Below are positions 42,688 through 54,693 of a stretch of 64,000 nucleotides of DNA, one piece after another. The stretch comes from Fragilaria crotonensis (taxonomy: Eukaryota; Bacillariophyta; Fragilariophyceae; Fragilariales; Fragilariaceae), in NCBI GenBank assembly GCA_022925895.1, contig JAKSYS010000001.1, forward strand, positions 1 through 64,000, written 5' to 3'. A model generated the notes under the pieces. That model made no database searches, was not told the origin of the DNA, and saw nothing but the letters and a program-made list of their open reading frames with translations. The first letter of the stretch is position 1. Every line of letters starts with the position of its first letter. A program made the position numbers and the translations under genes.

Positions 42688-44310
42688 CTAGCCTACAAAT
42701 GCCGGGACATTTGGAGTTCGCTTTTTTTGTGCAAAGAACCGATCCATCAGTTCCCGTTTTTTCTGCCTGGCCTTGAGTGACGAAATGGCAGCATTTCGTA
42801 ACTTTGTATCGGCATTAACATTTGCAGTAGGAGGTAGCGGCCGTTGAAAGGGAATTTCTGAAGGGTGGTGCTCCACCATCGCATTGCCGGCAGCAACAGG
42901 TTGATGGCTGCCAACGTCTTCCGCGGATAGTGCTGATGGTGCAAGACTCGAGGTGGACAGCTTGAAATTTTTGAGAGATGGAGTGGGACTCATGGCGAGC
43001 CGAAGAGCATGACAAATGTCTTCGCCATAATCGTTCGGTAGTTTCTGGTGATTTAGACTCTTGTTGCAGTCAACAAAACTCCGCTTGGATGACATTCTCA
43101 GTGGAGGAGCCATCGGATTAGGCTGAGTGGTACTTCTGGCGCTATTCCTTTCGCCCTTTTGCAGTATCAGCGTACGGATGCAGGCTGCTGCTGCTTCTGC
43201 GGTGAGGACTTTGCACGAACCCAAGAAATTCTGCACCAAGAATCGACCCTTCCAGTGCATCTCGACGGTGCTGATTACATCGTCCACGATGCGTCGTTGT
43301 TCAAGAATGTCGCTCTTGCCAAAAGCGGAGGCATGCATCCCAACTGTGATTTCAAGGCGGGCATTTCCAGGGTTTCCCGTCGGAGCCAAACGCGAGCGGC
43401 AAGATGCGAACACAACATCCATGGTTCGATGAGTAGCTACTTGGCCTTCGCTGTTTGTCAGTAGTGCTAAGGATGATACCAGGTTGCAATCTTCGTGAGG
43501 TTCGTTTCGCCGCGGTGCTTGCTTCTGCGGAATTCGCAACATGGCACCATCGGAAGCGGTTCGTCTCAATACCGCCCGTGATTCTCGTCGTTGTCGTTTC
43601 AACGAGCATGACAAATCACTCCTTAGAACATTCCTCTGCTCAGATGCGTCGACGCATTGAGTGCTAGTCGGTGGAGAATGCAGGTGGTTCGGGAATTGCG
43701 GAGTGCGCTCCGAGTGTGCAACCTCCGTTTGTCCTTCGACGGCAGAATGGGACAGAGCTTGATGAACCCATTGTTGAGCTTGGCACCCTTCCCCCAAGTC
43801 TTCCCACTTCGACTTCTCGCCTCCTTCGACGGGGTCGGAGAAAACTCTTCTTAGAAATCGACCACGGCGAACGCACTTGCGACAGACAATATCCAAAATA
43901 GTGTCGACGATTCGTGCCATTTCTCCTTGATTGTTGTCAAACATGGCACACTTGTATTCCTCTCCGTACAATTTCAAAAACACTTGGAAGCGTTTATTTC
44001 CAATGTGATCGTCATCGATCAACTTGAAACCGTGGTCGTCGTCTCCCACAATCAATACGTCATTATCGGAGATTTCCAAACAACAAGAAGGTCGCACTTC
44101 ATGTTGATGCGTCTGATCCTGATTGCTTTCGTACTTATTGTTGTGAGCGCCTATGACGTAATGCATTGTTGAGTTCATTTCGTTGCGGATTCTCTTTACG
44201 ACGACGTTCGTAGGGTCACACACTTCCTCGATTAATGGGATATTTCTGGCGTCTTTACAAACTCGGGTTGTGGCACTGCTTGATTTTGTAACGCGAGAGA
44301 TGTTAATCAT
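42688..44310 (-). CDS. DUF6824 protein with two copies of the domain
   Basis: 540 residues. The first domain (about 80-160) starts DNDVLIVGDDDHGF, has HIGNKRFQVFLKLYG and ends RRGRFLRRV. The second (about 300-380) starts TMDVVFASCRSR, has GNPGNARLEITVGMH and ends WKGRFLVQNFLG. It keeps the spacing but is more diverged, lacking the canonical D-V-L-x-G start. A basic segment lies between them (SLKRQRRESRAVLRR), a plausible nuclear signal. The C-terminus ends in KARQKKRELMDRFFAQKKRTP, another basic helix. A nuclear role is inferred; biochemical function is unknown. The start is the first ATG of the frame. Upstream, a 90-codon frame (44303-44575) overlaps slightly in another phase and could be a missed exon, but no clear splice pair was found. 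Confidence 0.7.
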   Translation of the reverse strand: MINISRVTKSSSATTRVCKDARNIPLIEEVCDPTNVVVKRIRNEMNSTMHYVIGAHNNKYESNQDQTHQHEVRPSCCLEISDNDVLIVGDDDHGFKLIDDDHIGNKRFQVFLKLYGEEYKCAMFDNNQGEMARIVDTILDIVCRKCVRRGRFLRRVFSDPVEGGEKSKWEDLGEGCQAQQWVHQALSHSAVEGQTEVAHSERTPQFPNHLHSPPTSTQCVDASEQRNVLRSDLSCSLKRQRRESRAVLRRTASDGAMLRIPQKQAPRRNEPHEDCNLVSSLALLTNSEGQVATHRTMDVVFASCRSRLAPTGNPGNARLEITVGMHASAFGKSDILEQRRIVDDVISTVEMHWKGRFLVQNFLGSCKVLTAEAAAACIRTLILQKGERNSARSTTQPNPMAPPLRMSSKRSFVDCNKSLNHQKLPNDYGEDICHALRLAMSPTPSLKNFKLSTSSLAPSALSAEDVGSHQPVAAGNAMVEHHPSEIPFQRPLPPTANVNADTKLRNAAISSLKARQKKRELMDRFFAQKKRTPNVPAFVG

Positions 44311-44842
44311 TCAAGCAATTCAACAGAGTTTTTCTCGAATATTGTGTGCTGACCTTCGAAATGGTGTACTCCAAGGACATATGCAATGCGTTGACAGTTT
44401 CGTTCCCGCTGAGCAGTTTTCGGAAGGTCATACACCTTGGGCATAATTCTGCAATGAACAGTAAACAGCACAGAATCAACGAAGAAACGAACTCATCAAT
44501 TGGTACAATACTTGTAGCGAGCCGGGCAATGCAGTCACTGTCAGATACAGCTGCTTTTCCTGGACGGTCTTGCAAACATAAAATTTAGCTGTCTACCTGG
44601 TACTCTCCGTTAAAAGCCATCATTGAGCTGCATGATTGGGACGTTGGGACGTTATTCATAGTACCTGTTATGATGAGCTTGCATAGCCCTGAGCTCTGAG
44701 TGCGTCACAACATATGCATAGAGGTTGAGTGTGGCATGTGGCATGTGGCACGTGGCATGTGGCACGTGAGAGTATAGTATAAGCAACGAGCCAGACAGGA
44801 CTGCGGAATAAGGCAGTGCTACAGTAGGTGGTACCAATGTAG
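44311..44842. other. Intergenic DNA with a short GTGGCATGTGGCACGTG repeat
   Basis: About 530 bases upstream of the two-domain DUF6824 gene. At about 44729-44769 the text cycles through GTGGCATGTGGCATGTGGCACGTG, a small tandem repeat containing CACGTG E-box-like palindromes. No gene recognised. Confidence 0.45.
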
Positions 44843-44847
44843 TATGG

Positions 44848-45254
44848 AGTTAAAACTGACGACTGAAACGAACGTACTGTGCTGCTTCGCAGCGTACGTC
44901 ATCGTACTGTAAGGTCATACATGTGAAACAGAACAATGCACGATTCTAAATGTGGACGGTATAATTAGCTACTTGTCAAGACCGACAAGATATGAAATGG
45001 TGCTCATCTCACCTCATCCAATGAGGTGAATTCAACTTGATATGATCTACCTGACATATCTCTTGAGCCATTTCAAAGCTCACTTTATTTGCTACATTTT
45101 AGTTTATAATTTTAGGACCTACTATTTGTGAAAGGCTCTCCCAAGCACTTACTGTTAGTGTAGAGAAAACCTTCGCGAATCTACTGTCCTACGGTACGGT
45201 ACCGAATACCAGTAGCTACGATTAGAGTACAGCCTCCGGCAGCGACTCTCAAGT
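44848..45254 (+). repeat. 5' LTR of Copia element 3
   Basis: 407 bases, starting AGTTAAAACTGACG and ending GACTCTCAAGT. It matches 51733-52139 at all but about two positions. TATGG precedes it. Confidence 0.95.
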
Positions 45255-45269
45255 GGTTATTTTGCCCAA
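45254..45269 (+). other. Putative primer-binding site, element 3
   Basis: TGGTTATTTTGCCCAA at the end of the 5' LTR matches the same site of element 1 except for one extra C there. The shared site across different LTRs supports a true tRNA-primer site. Confidence 0.55.
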
Positions 45270-45729
45270 ATTATAGGCTAACACCCTAACGCTTCTTCAA
45301 GCCAACTCCTTCCCAAGGACCACCAGAGCTTTACCAAAGCTCCCGACGATCTCCGATCCAACGAAGTACTCGATAGTACTCGTCGCTCTCCGCTGCAGCC
45401 CAGTCAACTCCGTTCGACTGCCAATCTAAGTCTCCGACTACTCTACTACCGTCGACCTAGCGACGCACGTTCTCCAACGTCAACACTCCGTGTTCATTGC
45501 TCCCAGCACCCCAAGACACGCACCGCGTTAGTCTAAGATGGCGTCTCCGACTCCTACTGGTGACCCCGTCACCACCACGTCTCCGACACCTGTCAGTGAC
45601 CCAGTCACCTCCGACAGACCCGTAAAGCCTATTATGGGTAACGTCGTCTCGCTCTCAAGGACGACTGGTCCGCCTGGACCGGAGGAAGCCACTCGCCGGC
45701 TGGATCGGTCTTGATCAAGCGCCAGCGAC

Positions 45730-47020
45730 GAGATCACTTCCCGAATCAACTCCGACCCGTCCACGCTGGTGCTTCGCAAAAGGTTACAACTACCGCCGCA
45801 CTGGCTTGCCTACCCCTTTTCCCGACCAGCAGCCTCATTGATTTCCAAAACGCCGTTTGGGATCATCTCACCGACTGTGGAATGGACAGCATTGCATACC
45901 TTCCCGACCCCGAATGAGCTGCTGATGACGAACGTCGTCAAAAGCCATTCTCGTTACACTATCCAAACCGCCAAGGCTCTCAGCGCCGAGCAACTCATGT
46001 TGTACGACAAGTACGACAAGAGTAATGATCGCGCTGCCGTCAAGTTTGTGCTCGTCGCTCTCACCTGCTCTCATGAGCAAAATCCAAGAGAAGACAGAAG
46101 ACTCGGACTCTTTCCACATTGTTTGGTTGCAACTCATCAAAACCATTCAATCGACGTCCATTGAACGTTTCGAAGACCTGAAGGCTGCGATTAAGGCCCG
46201 CCATCCATCGCAGTACGCTGGCGAGAATCTCGAGCTGCTCGCATCTGATTTCCGCAAGGACGCTCGTGAGTTGACGACTGCTGGTCAATACGACCACAAC
46301 TTGACACTTACGATGCTGAAGACATTCCTCCTTGCCGGCGGATCAGGTAACGAAGACTTTCGCTTTCAGCTGCGTGCCACGAAGCAAAAGCTTGATCAAG
46401 CTCTGCTCGACATTGGCTACAAGGAGAAGTCAGCGGCGCAAGCACACATGGTGAGCGAAAAATTGACTTACCAAGATGTTTGTCGACAAGCTGAAGACGC
46501 ATATCGCCTCCAGTACGACAGGAAGGAATGGCCACCAGCCAGTCATGCCACTGACACTCGTGTTCCGTCAGCGACGTTTGGAAATGTCGCCCTGCCAGAA
46601 GGTTCTGCAATCACGCGAGCTGAAGTTCTAAATCTGATCCAATCTCAGACGCCTCGCCAGGACACACCGAAGAAGGGCAATTGTCACAACTGTGGCAAAC
46701 CAGGTCATTGGTCCAACAAGTGTCCGGAAAGGAATAAAAATGGTCGCAAGAATGTCCCTGGAAACGGAACTCCAACCAACGCAACTGGAGCTCACAAAAC
46801 TCAGTCTTGGCGCACGGTACCCCCACCTCCTGGAACTGCGACGTCCAAAAAGGTGAAGGACAAGGCATTCAATTGGTGTGAGAAATGTCGTCGTTGGACA
46901 ACGACGCACACCACCGCAACCCACACAGGTCAACGCCGCAACAACACAACGGCTCCTGCGCCGGCAGCTCAAGCTAATCTTTCTGCATTCTCTGTTGCCG
47001 ACCCGTCTGTGTGGATGTTT
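45730..47020 (+). other. gag region of Copia element 3
   Basis: Contains the retrotransposon Gag helix bundle and, near 46681-46725, a complete nucleocapsid knuckle, CHNCGKPGHWSNKC (CX2CX4HX4C). A basic segment and a second Cys/His cluster (WCEKCRRWTTTHTTATH, near 46875-46925) follow. Treated as part of the fossil element. Confidence 0.85.
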
Positions 47021-47079
47021 AACTTCGACGACCCGCCGACCAAGAAGTCGCAGCCCACAGCTGTTGAAACTACTTGTAC

Positions 47080-47300
47080 GTTCCTATTCTCAAGAACGAC
47101 GGTTCTATTTGTTTACTCCGTGATGTTCTGTCTCGTCGTGCCAAAGTTTGCGAACTTGGCACTCCAAGTGCTACGATCAACTCCATGGATGTCGTTCTTG
47201 ATTTGGGTCGCCGACTCACTTCGTCAAGTTCTCCGCGAGCAACCAACGTTGCTCTTTGCCCCTGCCCTCTGGTTCGCACTCCTGGTTGCTCCCTTTTGGA
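47080..47300 (+). other. Hydrophobic segment between gag and protease, element 3
   Basis: The frame encodes two or three stretches able to span a membrane (TVLFVYSVMFCLVV; TLLFAPALWFALLVAPF). The position is between nucleocapsid and protease, not after RNase H where Copia envelope-like genes usually sit. Similar hydrophobic runs occur at the same place in elements 1 and 4. Confidence 0.6.
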
Positions 47301-47849
47301 AGCCAGACGAAACTCGCCAACAAGAAATGAACGCGAACGCAGACGCTTCATTCACTCGCAAGCAACGCCGACGCTTCGCGAAACTCTTGAAGACTTCACT
47401 CAAGCCTCAACGAGAAGTTCAACGTCACAAGGCTGTAGCTCCTCTCCCCTATCGTCTTCGCAAACGACGTCATCGTAACGCACCCAGCGCACCAACTCTT
47501 GAAACGCAGACGAGTCTTCGCAACCTCGACGAACTGAAAACCCGAACGTTGCTACTCCAACGTCGGACGCAGCGCCTTCGCACGCATCGCTCTCCATATG
47601 CGACGAATGCATTCAACAAGGGAGGAATCGGAACCTTCGATCGTCGCTCGCACACTCAACGCAAGAAGCCAGCACGCCGACCGAAATACCATCCCGTTCC
47701 TGCCGACGGCGCTCCTGATGCATTCGTCCCTGCACCATGGACGACACAGCAACGCAACGCCGCTCACAAGATCATCTCCCACGTCAACCTCGCTTGCACC
47801 GCCACACTCCGAATGGCATTGCAAGCGCCAGCACGAATGCGGAACGCTC

Positions 47850-50800
47850 TCGGAAGCGCAACGAACAGTGCTCCCATCATCTGGGATTCCGGCGCGAGCA
47901 TTTCCATCTCGCCCGACCCTGAGGACTTTCAAGGCACGATGCGAAGTCCAGGCACTATTACCCAACTCAAGGGAATTGCGCGCGGACTTCAAATCAAGGG
48001 TCAAGGTGAAGTCACTTGGGCGGTTCACGACACGAACGGCAACCTGCGAATGATCAAGGTCCCCGCTTTCTATGTCCCCGGCATCAAAGTTCGCCTCCTT
48101 TCAACCACAAGTCTCCTGCAAACGTATCAAGGTGAAACGATCCAAGTCGAATCCAATCGACTTACCTTGAGTGGCGTTCCTGGCGACTCAAGTCGAGGAG
48201 CGGTGATGGTGCTCGTCAATCCACAGAACAACCTGCCGACGTCCGACGCCTTCAATGGTCAGGACCCTTTCAAGGCCGCTGACGCACTCGTCGCAACGAT
48301 CACCGAGGTCCACGAGACGAATCACAACCTCAGCGAAGCCGAAAAGGAGCTCCTACGCTGGCACTATCGCCTCGGACACATTGGATTTAAGAAGATTCAG
48401 TTCCTGTTGAGAACTGGAGTCTTGAGTCAAACGGAAGCAAGTCGCCGACTCCATTCTGCAGCTTGTAAGCTGACGAACCTTCCAAAGTGTGCAGCTTGCC
48501 AGTACGGCAAGCAGCATCGACGTCCCATCCCTGGTTCGACTCCGTCAACCATCATTCGCGATCGAACGAACATCCTCAAAGCCGACAACGTCATTCCCGG
48601 GCATCGAATCTCTGTCGATCACTTCATCTGCAGCACGCGAGGACGACTTCTTACCTCCGCTGGAAAAACCAAAGCCGACGAAATGTACACGGGAGGTTGC
48701 ATCTTCGTGGACCACGCTTCCGGTTTTGTCCACGTCGAACTCCAAGTCAACCTAAATACACACGAGACGTTGAAAGCAAAGGAGAAGTTTGAACTTACTT
48801 GTCGTCAGTTTGGAGTTGTGCCGCAGGAGTATCTGGCTGACAACTCCAAAATCTTCACGTCCGCCGAATTCACTCGCAACCTCTCGACGTTCGCGCAAAT
48901 CATGAGGTTCGCTGGCGTTGGTGCACACCACCACAACGGCATCGCGGAGCGAAACATCCGAACGATAATGGCTATCGCACGAACGATGATGCTTCACGCT
49001 GCCATTCATTGGCCAGCGATTGCAGACGCCACTCTTTGGCCGTTGGCGGTCAACCATGCAGTGTTCTTGGTCAACCATGTTCCCGATCCAAGGACTGGTC
49101 TATGTCCTGCCGACCTCTTCACAAAAACACGATGGGAGCAGCGAAAGCTAAACAATCTCCACGTTTGGGGATGCCCTGTCTACGTGTTGGACAAGATGAT
49201 ATCCGACGGCAAGAAGCTGCCCCGCTGGACTCCGAGGTCAACGCGAACAATCAACATGGGCTTCTCACCGAAGCATGCCATCACAGTTCCAATTGTCCTC
49301 AACCCGCAAACAGGCTACATAACGCCGCAATTCCATGTCGTTTTCGACGATTGGTTTGCGACGGTCCCGGCCTCCGTCGACGACCTTCCAAACTTCAACG
49401 CAGACAGTTGGAAGCGCATGTTCCGCGACTCGACCTACCAGTACATTCTGGATGACGAGGACCAAGAGCGGTTGATTGTTGAGACCGAAAATTTCGAGAG
49501 GGAGCAAGACGTACTCTCACAACAGCAACGCATCGCAACCGCCATCGACGCAGCAACTCCACCGTCAGCGCTACCCGTCGAACCTCCTCCGACAAGAACT
49601 CTTGTTGACGCAACGCAACGACAGCTTCCAGTCAACGAGACGACGACGCAACCTCCGGTTCCCTCGACACCATTGTTAACTCCAAGGGAGAGTCCCCCTC
49701 CATCAACTCCAACGGTTGCGCCTCCGCCTCACTTGATTCAGGATCCTCAGCCTCCGACACCGACGCAACTGTTCCAGTCTCCACTTCGTCCTGCATCTCA
49801 TGACATTCCATCCCCTGCCTCAATCGAAACGCAAGATGAGATTGAAGCCGTCACAAGGCAGGCACTCAACGAACAGCAAAGGCACTCACCTCGTCGTTCC
49901 ACTCGCACTCGCAAAGCTCCCGACCGTCTCGGATACGACGGCCAACAAGGGAGAGGTTACTTGTTCACAATGGACGACATCATCTTCGATTGGCTCCTCA
50001 CCGAAGCCATTGAAGACAGCAGCGCCATGTCACAAGCGAACAAGGCAAGCGTGAGCGACCCCGACACTTTGACCTTCAGAAGCCATGTCGGACGTCGAGA
50101 ACATCCAAAATTGGTTGAGGGCTGCAGAGGCCGAAATCAAGTCGTTGGAGAAAATGGGACTTGGAAAGAAGTACCAACTGCCGATGCGAAATCACGAATC
50201 CTGCCAGGTACTTGGGTTTTTCGGCGTAAGCGCACACCTGACGGTGCCATAAGCAAGTACAAGGCACGGTACTGTGTACGAGGTGACTTGCAAGAAACCG
50301 AGCAAGAAACGTTTGCCCCAGTCGTGGCTTGGAGTACGGTACGGTTGTTTCTGGTACTGTCACTCACACTTGGTTGGCAAACTTGCACTATTGATTTCAG
50401 CAGTGCATTTGTACAGGCCCCACTCACCGATCCAGTATGGATTCACTTGCCTCGAGGCTTCCCTTCCGAACGTGGGTCATCTACGTGTCTGCAACTCTTG
50501 AAAAGTCTCTACGGTTTGAGTGTCGCACCGCGACTCTGGTATGAACATCTGTCCGATGCACTACGCGATGAAGGGTTCAAGAGCTGTGCAAATGACCCTT
50601 GCCTTCTTTACAAGGACACTATCATGGTGGTTATCTACGTTGACGATTTGGGCATCGCTTTTTCGAATCAACGCGATCTCGACGAATTATTTGCGAACCT
50701 CGATGCCAGAGGTTTCAGTTTTACCAAGGAAGGAACCTTCACTGACTTCCTCGGCATCAACTTCGTAAAAGACGCCAAGACCGGCACCCTCACGCTCACG

Positions 50801-51634
50801 CAAAAGGGATTGATTCAAAAGATCCAAGAAGCGACTGGGATGAAGATGAGCAACAGCAATTGGACTCCCACTGGACAAGCCGCTTTGGGAATTGACCCCG
50901 ATGGTCCTCCGATGCAAGAGTCTTGGAGCTATCGCTCCGTGGTTGGGATGCTCCTTTACCTTTCGACGAATACTCGCCCCGATATCGCGTTCGCAGTCAG
51001 TCAGGTTGCTCGATTCTCTCACACACCGAAGAAGAGTCACGCCTCCGCAATCAAGACGATCGTTCGTTATCTCCAAAGGACGTACGATAAGGGCATGATC
51101 GTCAAGCCAACCGGCGATCTCACTTTGGACTGCTATGTGGACGCAGACTTCGCAGGATTGCATCGTCGCGACCCCGACTCCTCGCCAAGCTCCGCAAAGT
51201 CAAGGACAGGTTATATCATCACTCTCGGAGGGTGCCCGATCCTTTGGAAATCGCATCTCCAGTCCGAAATATCTCTGTCGACGCTCGAAGCTGAGTATTC
51301 CGCACTCAGCTCTGCCATGCGAACTCTCCTTCCATTGCGGACCATGCTCATTGAACTCATTAATGGCTTGCAACTTCCTGATACCCTTACGTCCACCGTT
51401 AAGTGTCGTGTGTTCGAAGACAACAACGGGGCACTTCTTTTGGCAACCAACCAAAGAATCACCAATCGAACGAAGTACTTTCAGGTCAAATGGCATTTCT
51501 TTTGGGCACACGTTCGCGACGGCACCATCGCAATCATCAAAGTCGATACTCAGGAACAGTGGGCTGACATGCTCACCAAAGGACTGAATCGCGAAAGCTT
51601 CGAACGAGTTCGCCGACTCGTTCAAGGATGGTAA
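47850..51634 (+). other. pol region of Copia element 3
   Basis: The protease active site reads IWDSGAS. The pre-integrase zinc region is HYRLGHIGFKKIQ with CAACQYGKQHRR. The integrase core contains SVDHFICSTRG and EYLADNSKIFTS. RT carries SSAFVQAPL and YVDDLGIAF. RNase H carries CYVDADFAGL and ends with NRTKYFQVKWHFFWAHV. The coding region looks whole in this part. AAAGGGAG before the 3' LTR is the likely polypurine tract. Confidence 0.93.
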
Positions 51635-51732
51635 CTTACCTCCAACTCTGTGCTCTTGTTTGGACTGCATCCGTTGTTCAACTCGTATCTATTGCATATC
51701 AATCATTGTCTGCTTCCATGAATGAAAGGGAG

Positions 51733-52139
51733 AGTTAAAACTGACGACTGAAACGACCGTACTGTGCTGCTTCGCAGCGTACGTCATCGTACTGTAAGGT
51801 CATACATGTGAAACAGAACAATGCACGATTCTAAATGTGGACGGTATAATTAGCTACTTGTCAAGACCGACAAGATATGAAATGGTGCTCATCTCACCTC
51901 ATCCAATGAGGTGAATTCAACTTGATATGATCTACCTGACATATCTCTTGAGCCATTTCAAAGCTCACTTTATTTGCTACATTTTAGTTTATAATTTTAG
52001 GACCTACTATTTGTGAAAGGCTCTCCCAAGCACTTACTGTTAGTGTAGAGAAAACCTTCGCGAATCTACTGTCCTACGGTACGGTACCGAATACTAGTAG
52101 CTACGATTAGAGTACAGCCTCCGGCAGCGACTCTCAAGT
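51733..52139 (+). repeat. 3' LTR of Copia element 3
   Basis: Partner of 44848-45254, followed by the TATGG target duplication (52140-52144). Confidence 0.95.
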
Positions 52140-52144
52140 TATGG

Positions 52145-52462
52145 GTTACCTGGTACAGTTGCATTTTGTTTATAATGCGTGTGCAGTGTGCAGAGTGCAG
52201 TGTGCAGAGTGCAGTGTGCAGGGTGCAGAATGGGTGTAGGCAATGTAGGATTCGTTTTCATTAGAAACGACGTATGCTGGTCTAAGTCATCAATTCAGAG
52301 CACTTGTGAGTCGCCTCCATCTATACCTCATCCTCGAAACAAGGGACACTGGAAGAGGCGGGGATGGACGAAGAAACTTGGACATCTATAGCAACGTAAA
52401 GTTCGGGAGTAGTGGAGACGGATCGCTCTGCTACAATGCGAAAAAGGAAACCGACTTTTCGT
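52145..52462. other. Intergenic DNA with a GTGCAGTGTGCAGA tandem repeat
   Basis: At about 52180-52230 the sequence GTGCAGTGTGCAGA repeats three to four times. The rest has no recognised gene and borders the 3' end of the PAT1-like gene. Confidence 0.5.
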
Positions 52463-54693
52463 TTAATCCAACATTTTAAGCAATTCCGTCTCAGCCTCTT
52501 TCCACTTCGGCGCAAATTCTTCGTCTTGAATGGAATTGCCTCGCATGAGCAAGACTTTTAAGAATTCCAATCGGCGCGACGAAGTCAAGGCATTTGGGGA
52601 GTTGGCAATCTTGAGGCAACTCAAGAGTGACTCCGGCTGCCATTGGGGTAAGGTATTCACGACTTCGATGATGCCCTCGAACAGACGAGAGTCGGCCTCG
52701 GCGGCGTCAGCATCGCCAGTGATATTGCCCCGGCTAGTGTTGCTGACAACAAAGACATTTGTCAAAATTGCGGGGACCAGGACTTGAACTGCCTTGGGTG
52801 GAAGTAATGTCGATTTCAAGAGTCGGGCCACGAATCGCTTGCCCTTCGAGAGTTTGAGAATGACAGCCATGGAATCTTTGTTGGGCTCCATATTGTAGAC
52901 ATCATCTTTGAAAGTGAGACCCAGTACTCTAAAGAGCTTCATCAGATGGGGTTGAATCTGCTTTGGCATCGTCCCCGGCGGGCTGGTCTGCCAGATGTGT
53001 ATCAAAGCCGTAGCCGCCTGTTGCCCTTGATCAATGTGCAAACGTGCCTTCCAGAGCGACGCGCGGGCCTCTTGGGATTCACCCTCTTCCGACAATTTCT
53101 TGGCCGAGACGGCCAAGAGGGCACGAGGACGCATGACGTCCGCCTTGGTAGTATGGCCCAACGTGTTCTTTTCCTTCATAAACTGCATCGAATTCTCGCT
53201 GCGTGCTTTCATTTCCTTAGCATTGGCTTTCGCCTTTGGTTTCTTGGAAGGGGTTTGTTGCCCTTGACGACGTTTAAGAAATTGTATGTCGTAGTCAAAT
53301 GGTGAAGTTCCCGCCAAAAGAACAGGCTTGAGCATTGAATGCAAGACGTAGGCGAGATCACGACCTGTCATCATAGAGGACTCGATCGACGTTGACGATA
53401 TCGGTGGGGCAGATGGGTGCGCCATACAGTAAAGAACCTGACGAGGAGGAACAGGTAGTGGGGGTGGTGGCGACTGCCAAGGGGTACCCGGTTTCATCAT
53501 TTGGGGAACGGGGATTCCCATAGGCATTCCTTGTGGAGGCATACCGTACATCCCCTGAGGAGGCATTCCCATAATCATGCCGTGCGGTGGTATCATCCCC
53601 TGGTGAGGCATCATCATCCCGTGTGGTGGCATACCTTGTGGATGCATCACCATTCCTTGTGGAGGAAGTACCTGCGGAAACATCGTTATGCCCTGTGGAG
53701 GTACACCTTGAGGAGGAGGAGGAGGTCCATTCCAGGCATTTGGAGGTGGAAGCTGCGGCTGTGAAATAGGCATGGATTGCTCTGCTCGGGGGGGAGATTG
53801 CGCTTTTGCCAGCTGGGAAGGGGTTTTTGGAACCACCTCTACAACAGGCTCTGTCCTCATCTCTTCTGGGATGGTCGCCGGCATTTTTAAAGTCATTTTC
53901 GTCGTTTCAGCTTCCAGCTCGTCATCGTCTTCATCATTTATGATGGCAACCGAGTTGTGTGGCGTCTTTGTAAAACCCAACCGCGATGGGATTTCCGGCT
54001 CCTCAAGTGTGATGGGCGCAACAGGCATCGCCAAACTGCGGCCAGTAGCAGCGTCGGATGCATCCTTTCTGGGAGTTGCAAGAATCCCAGGAGGGAGTCC
54101 TAATCCGGGAGGCGCCGCCGGAATGGCTTCTGTCACGTTGTAATCTTCTGCATCGGCCAAAAACCCCGGTGGCATTGCAGGCGTTGTCGGAGCTGCCTTG
54201 CGGGCCGAATCGGCCGCCAGAAAGTCTTTCCCCAAAGACAGTGCCGTAAACTTTTCCAGTGATTGTTGCCATGCATCGCCGCCGCCTCCGGGTGGAGGTG
54301 GTGTCATGAGAGTGACAGGAGGAGCCTGCTGCTGCGATACAATGATACTCGCAGCCGTGTCAAAAGGTGACGCACTAAAACCGGTACTAGTAGTAGGCAT
54401 ACTTGTTGCATGATCTGTTGAGGAGAAATGGTCATCGTCCAAATGCGCCAATTCTCGTTCCAGTTGCTCGAGTGAGAAGTTAATGTCATCATCGTCGTTA
54501 TCGTTAACCTGTAAGTCTGCCCACAAATTCTTCATCAAGGATCCTCCGAGGCTGTGATAATTTACGAAAGAGGTTTAAAATGTGAGCGAGGTACCCTCAG
54601 CTGCAAACGGTGATCACCGCACGGACTGGGACTGTGGATGCGACGGTAGGGATTGGAATTTTCGTACCTGGCGAACAACTCATCGGTGCTCAT
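52463..54693 (-). CDS. PAT1-like mRNA decapping / P-body protein
   Basis: Two exons, 54693-54668 (26 bases) and 54551-52463, give 704 residues. The tiny first exon adds MSTDELFA and joins in frame to SLGGSLMKNLWADL, which is better than starting at 54535. An acidic N-terminus is followed by a long proline/glutamine/methionine-rich region (about 250-370) with ten or so PPQGM/PPHGM repeats, a low-complexity segment of the kind found in P-body proteins. The conserved block MMTGRDLAYVLHSMLKPVL and FDYDIQFLKRR resembles the PAT1 mid-region. The helical C-terminus, with KLSKGKRFVARLLKSTLLPP, resembles the Pat1-C domain that binds Lsm1-7 and Dcp2. PAT1 promotes decapping and translation repression in the cytoplasm. 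Assignment is by motif resemblance and overall architecture. Confidence 0.68.
54552..54667 (-). other. Intron of the PAT1-like gene (116 bases)
   Basis: On the minus strand the donor is GTACGAAAA after TTCGCCAG and the acceptor is TTATCACAG before CCTCGGAGG. It leaves a first coding exon of only 26 bases. Confidence 0.75.

Larger units (their letters stand above)
44848..52139 (+). mobile_element. CoDi/Copia LTR retrotransposon, element 3 (nearly whole)
   Basis: The LTRs are 407 bases each (44848-45254 and 51733-52139) and differ at about two positions. A five-base target duplication, TATGG, lies at 44843-44847 and 52140-52144. Internal order is gag with a CCHC knuckle (about 45730-47020), a hydrophobic segment (47080-47300), protease (47850-48200), integrase (48330-49100), a proline-rich linker (49500-49900), RT (50090-50850) and RNase H (51120-51600). 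Most of the coding region is one long frame of about 1,870 codons. About two breaks lie in the gag part, so the copy as read is not complete. It is related to element 1 in Gag, Pol and primer site. Confidence 0.95.

Noticed and set aside
44303-44575. 90-codon minus-strand frame just upstream of the two-domain DUF6824 gene
   Set aside because: It could be a missed 5' exon, but no matching splice donor and acceptor were found and it has no DUF6824 similarity.
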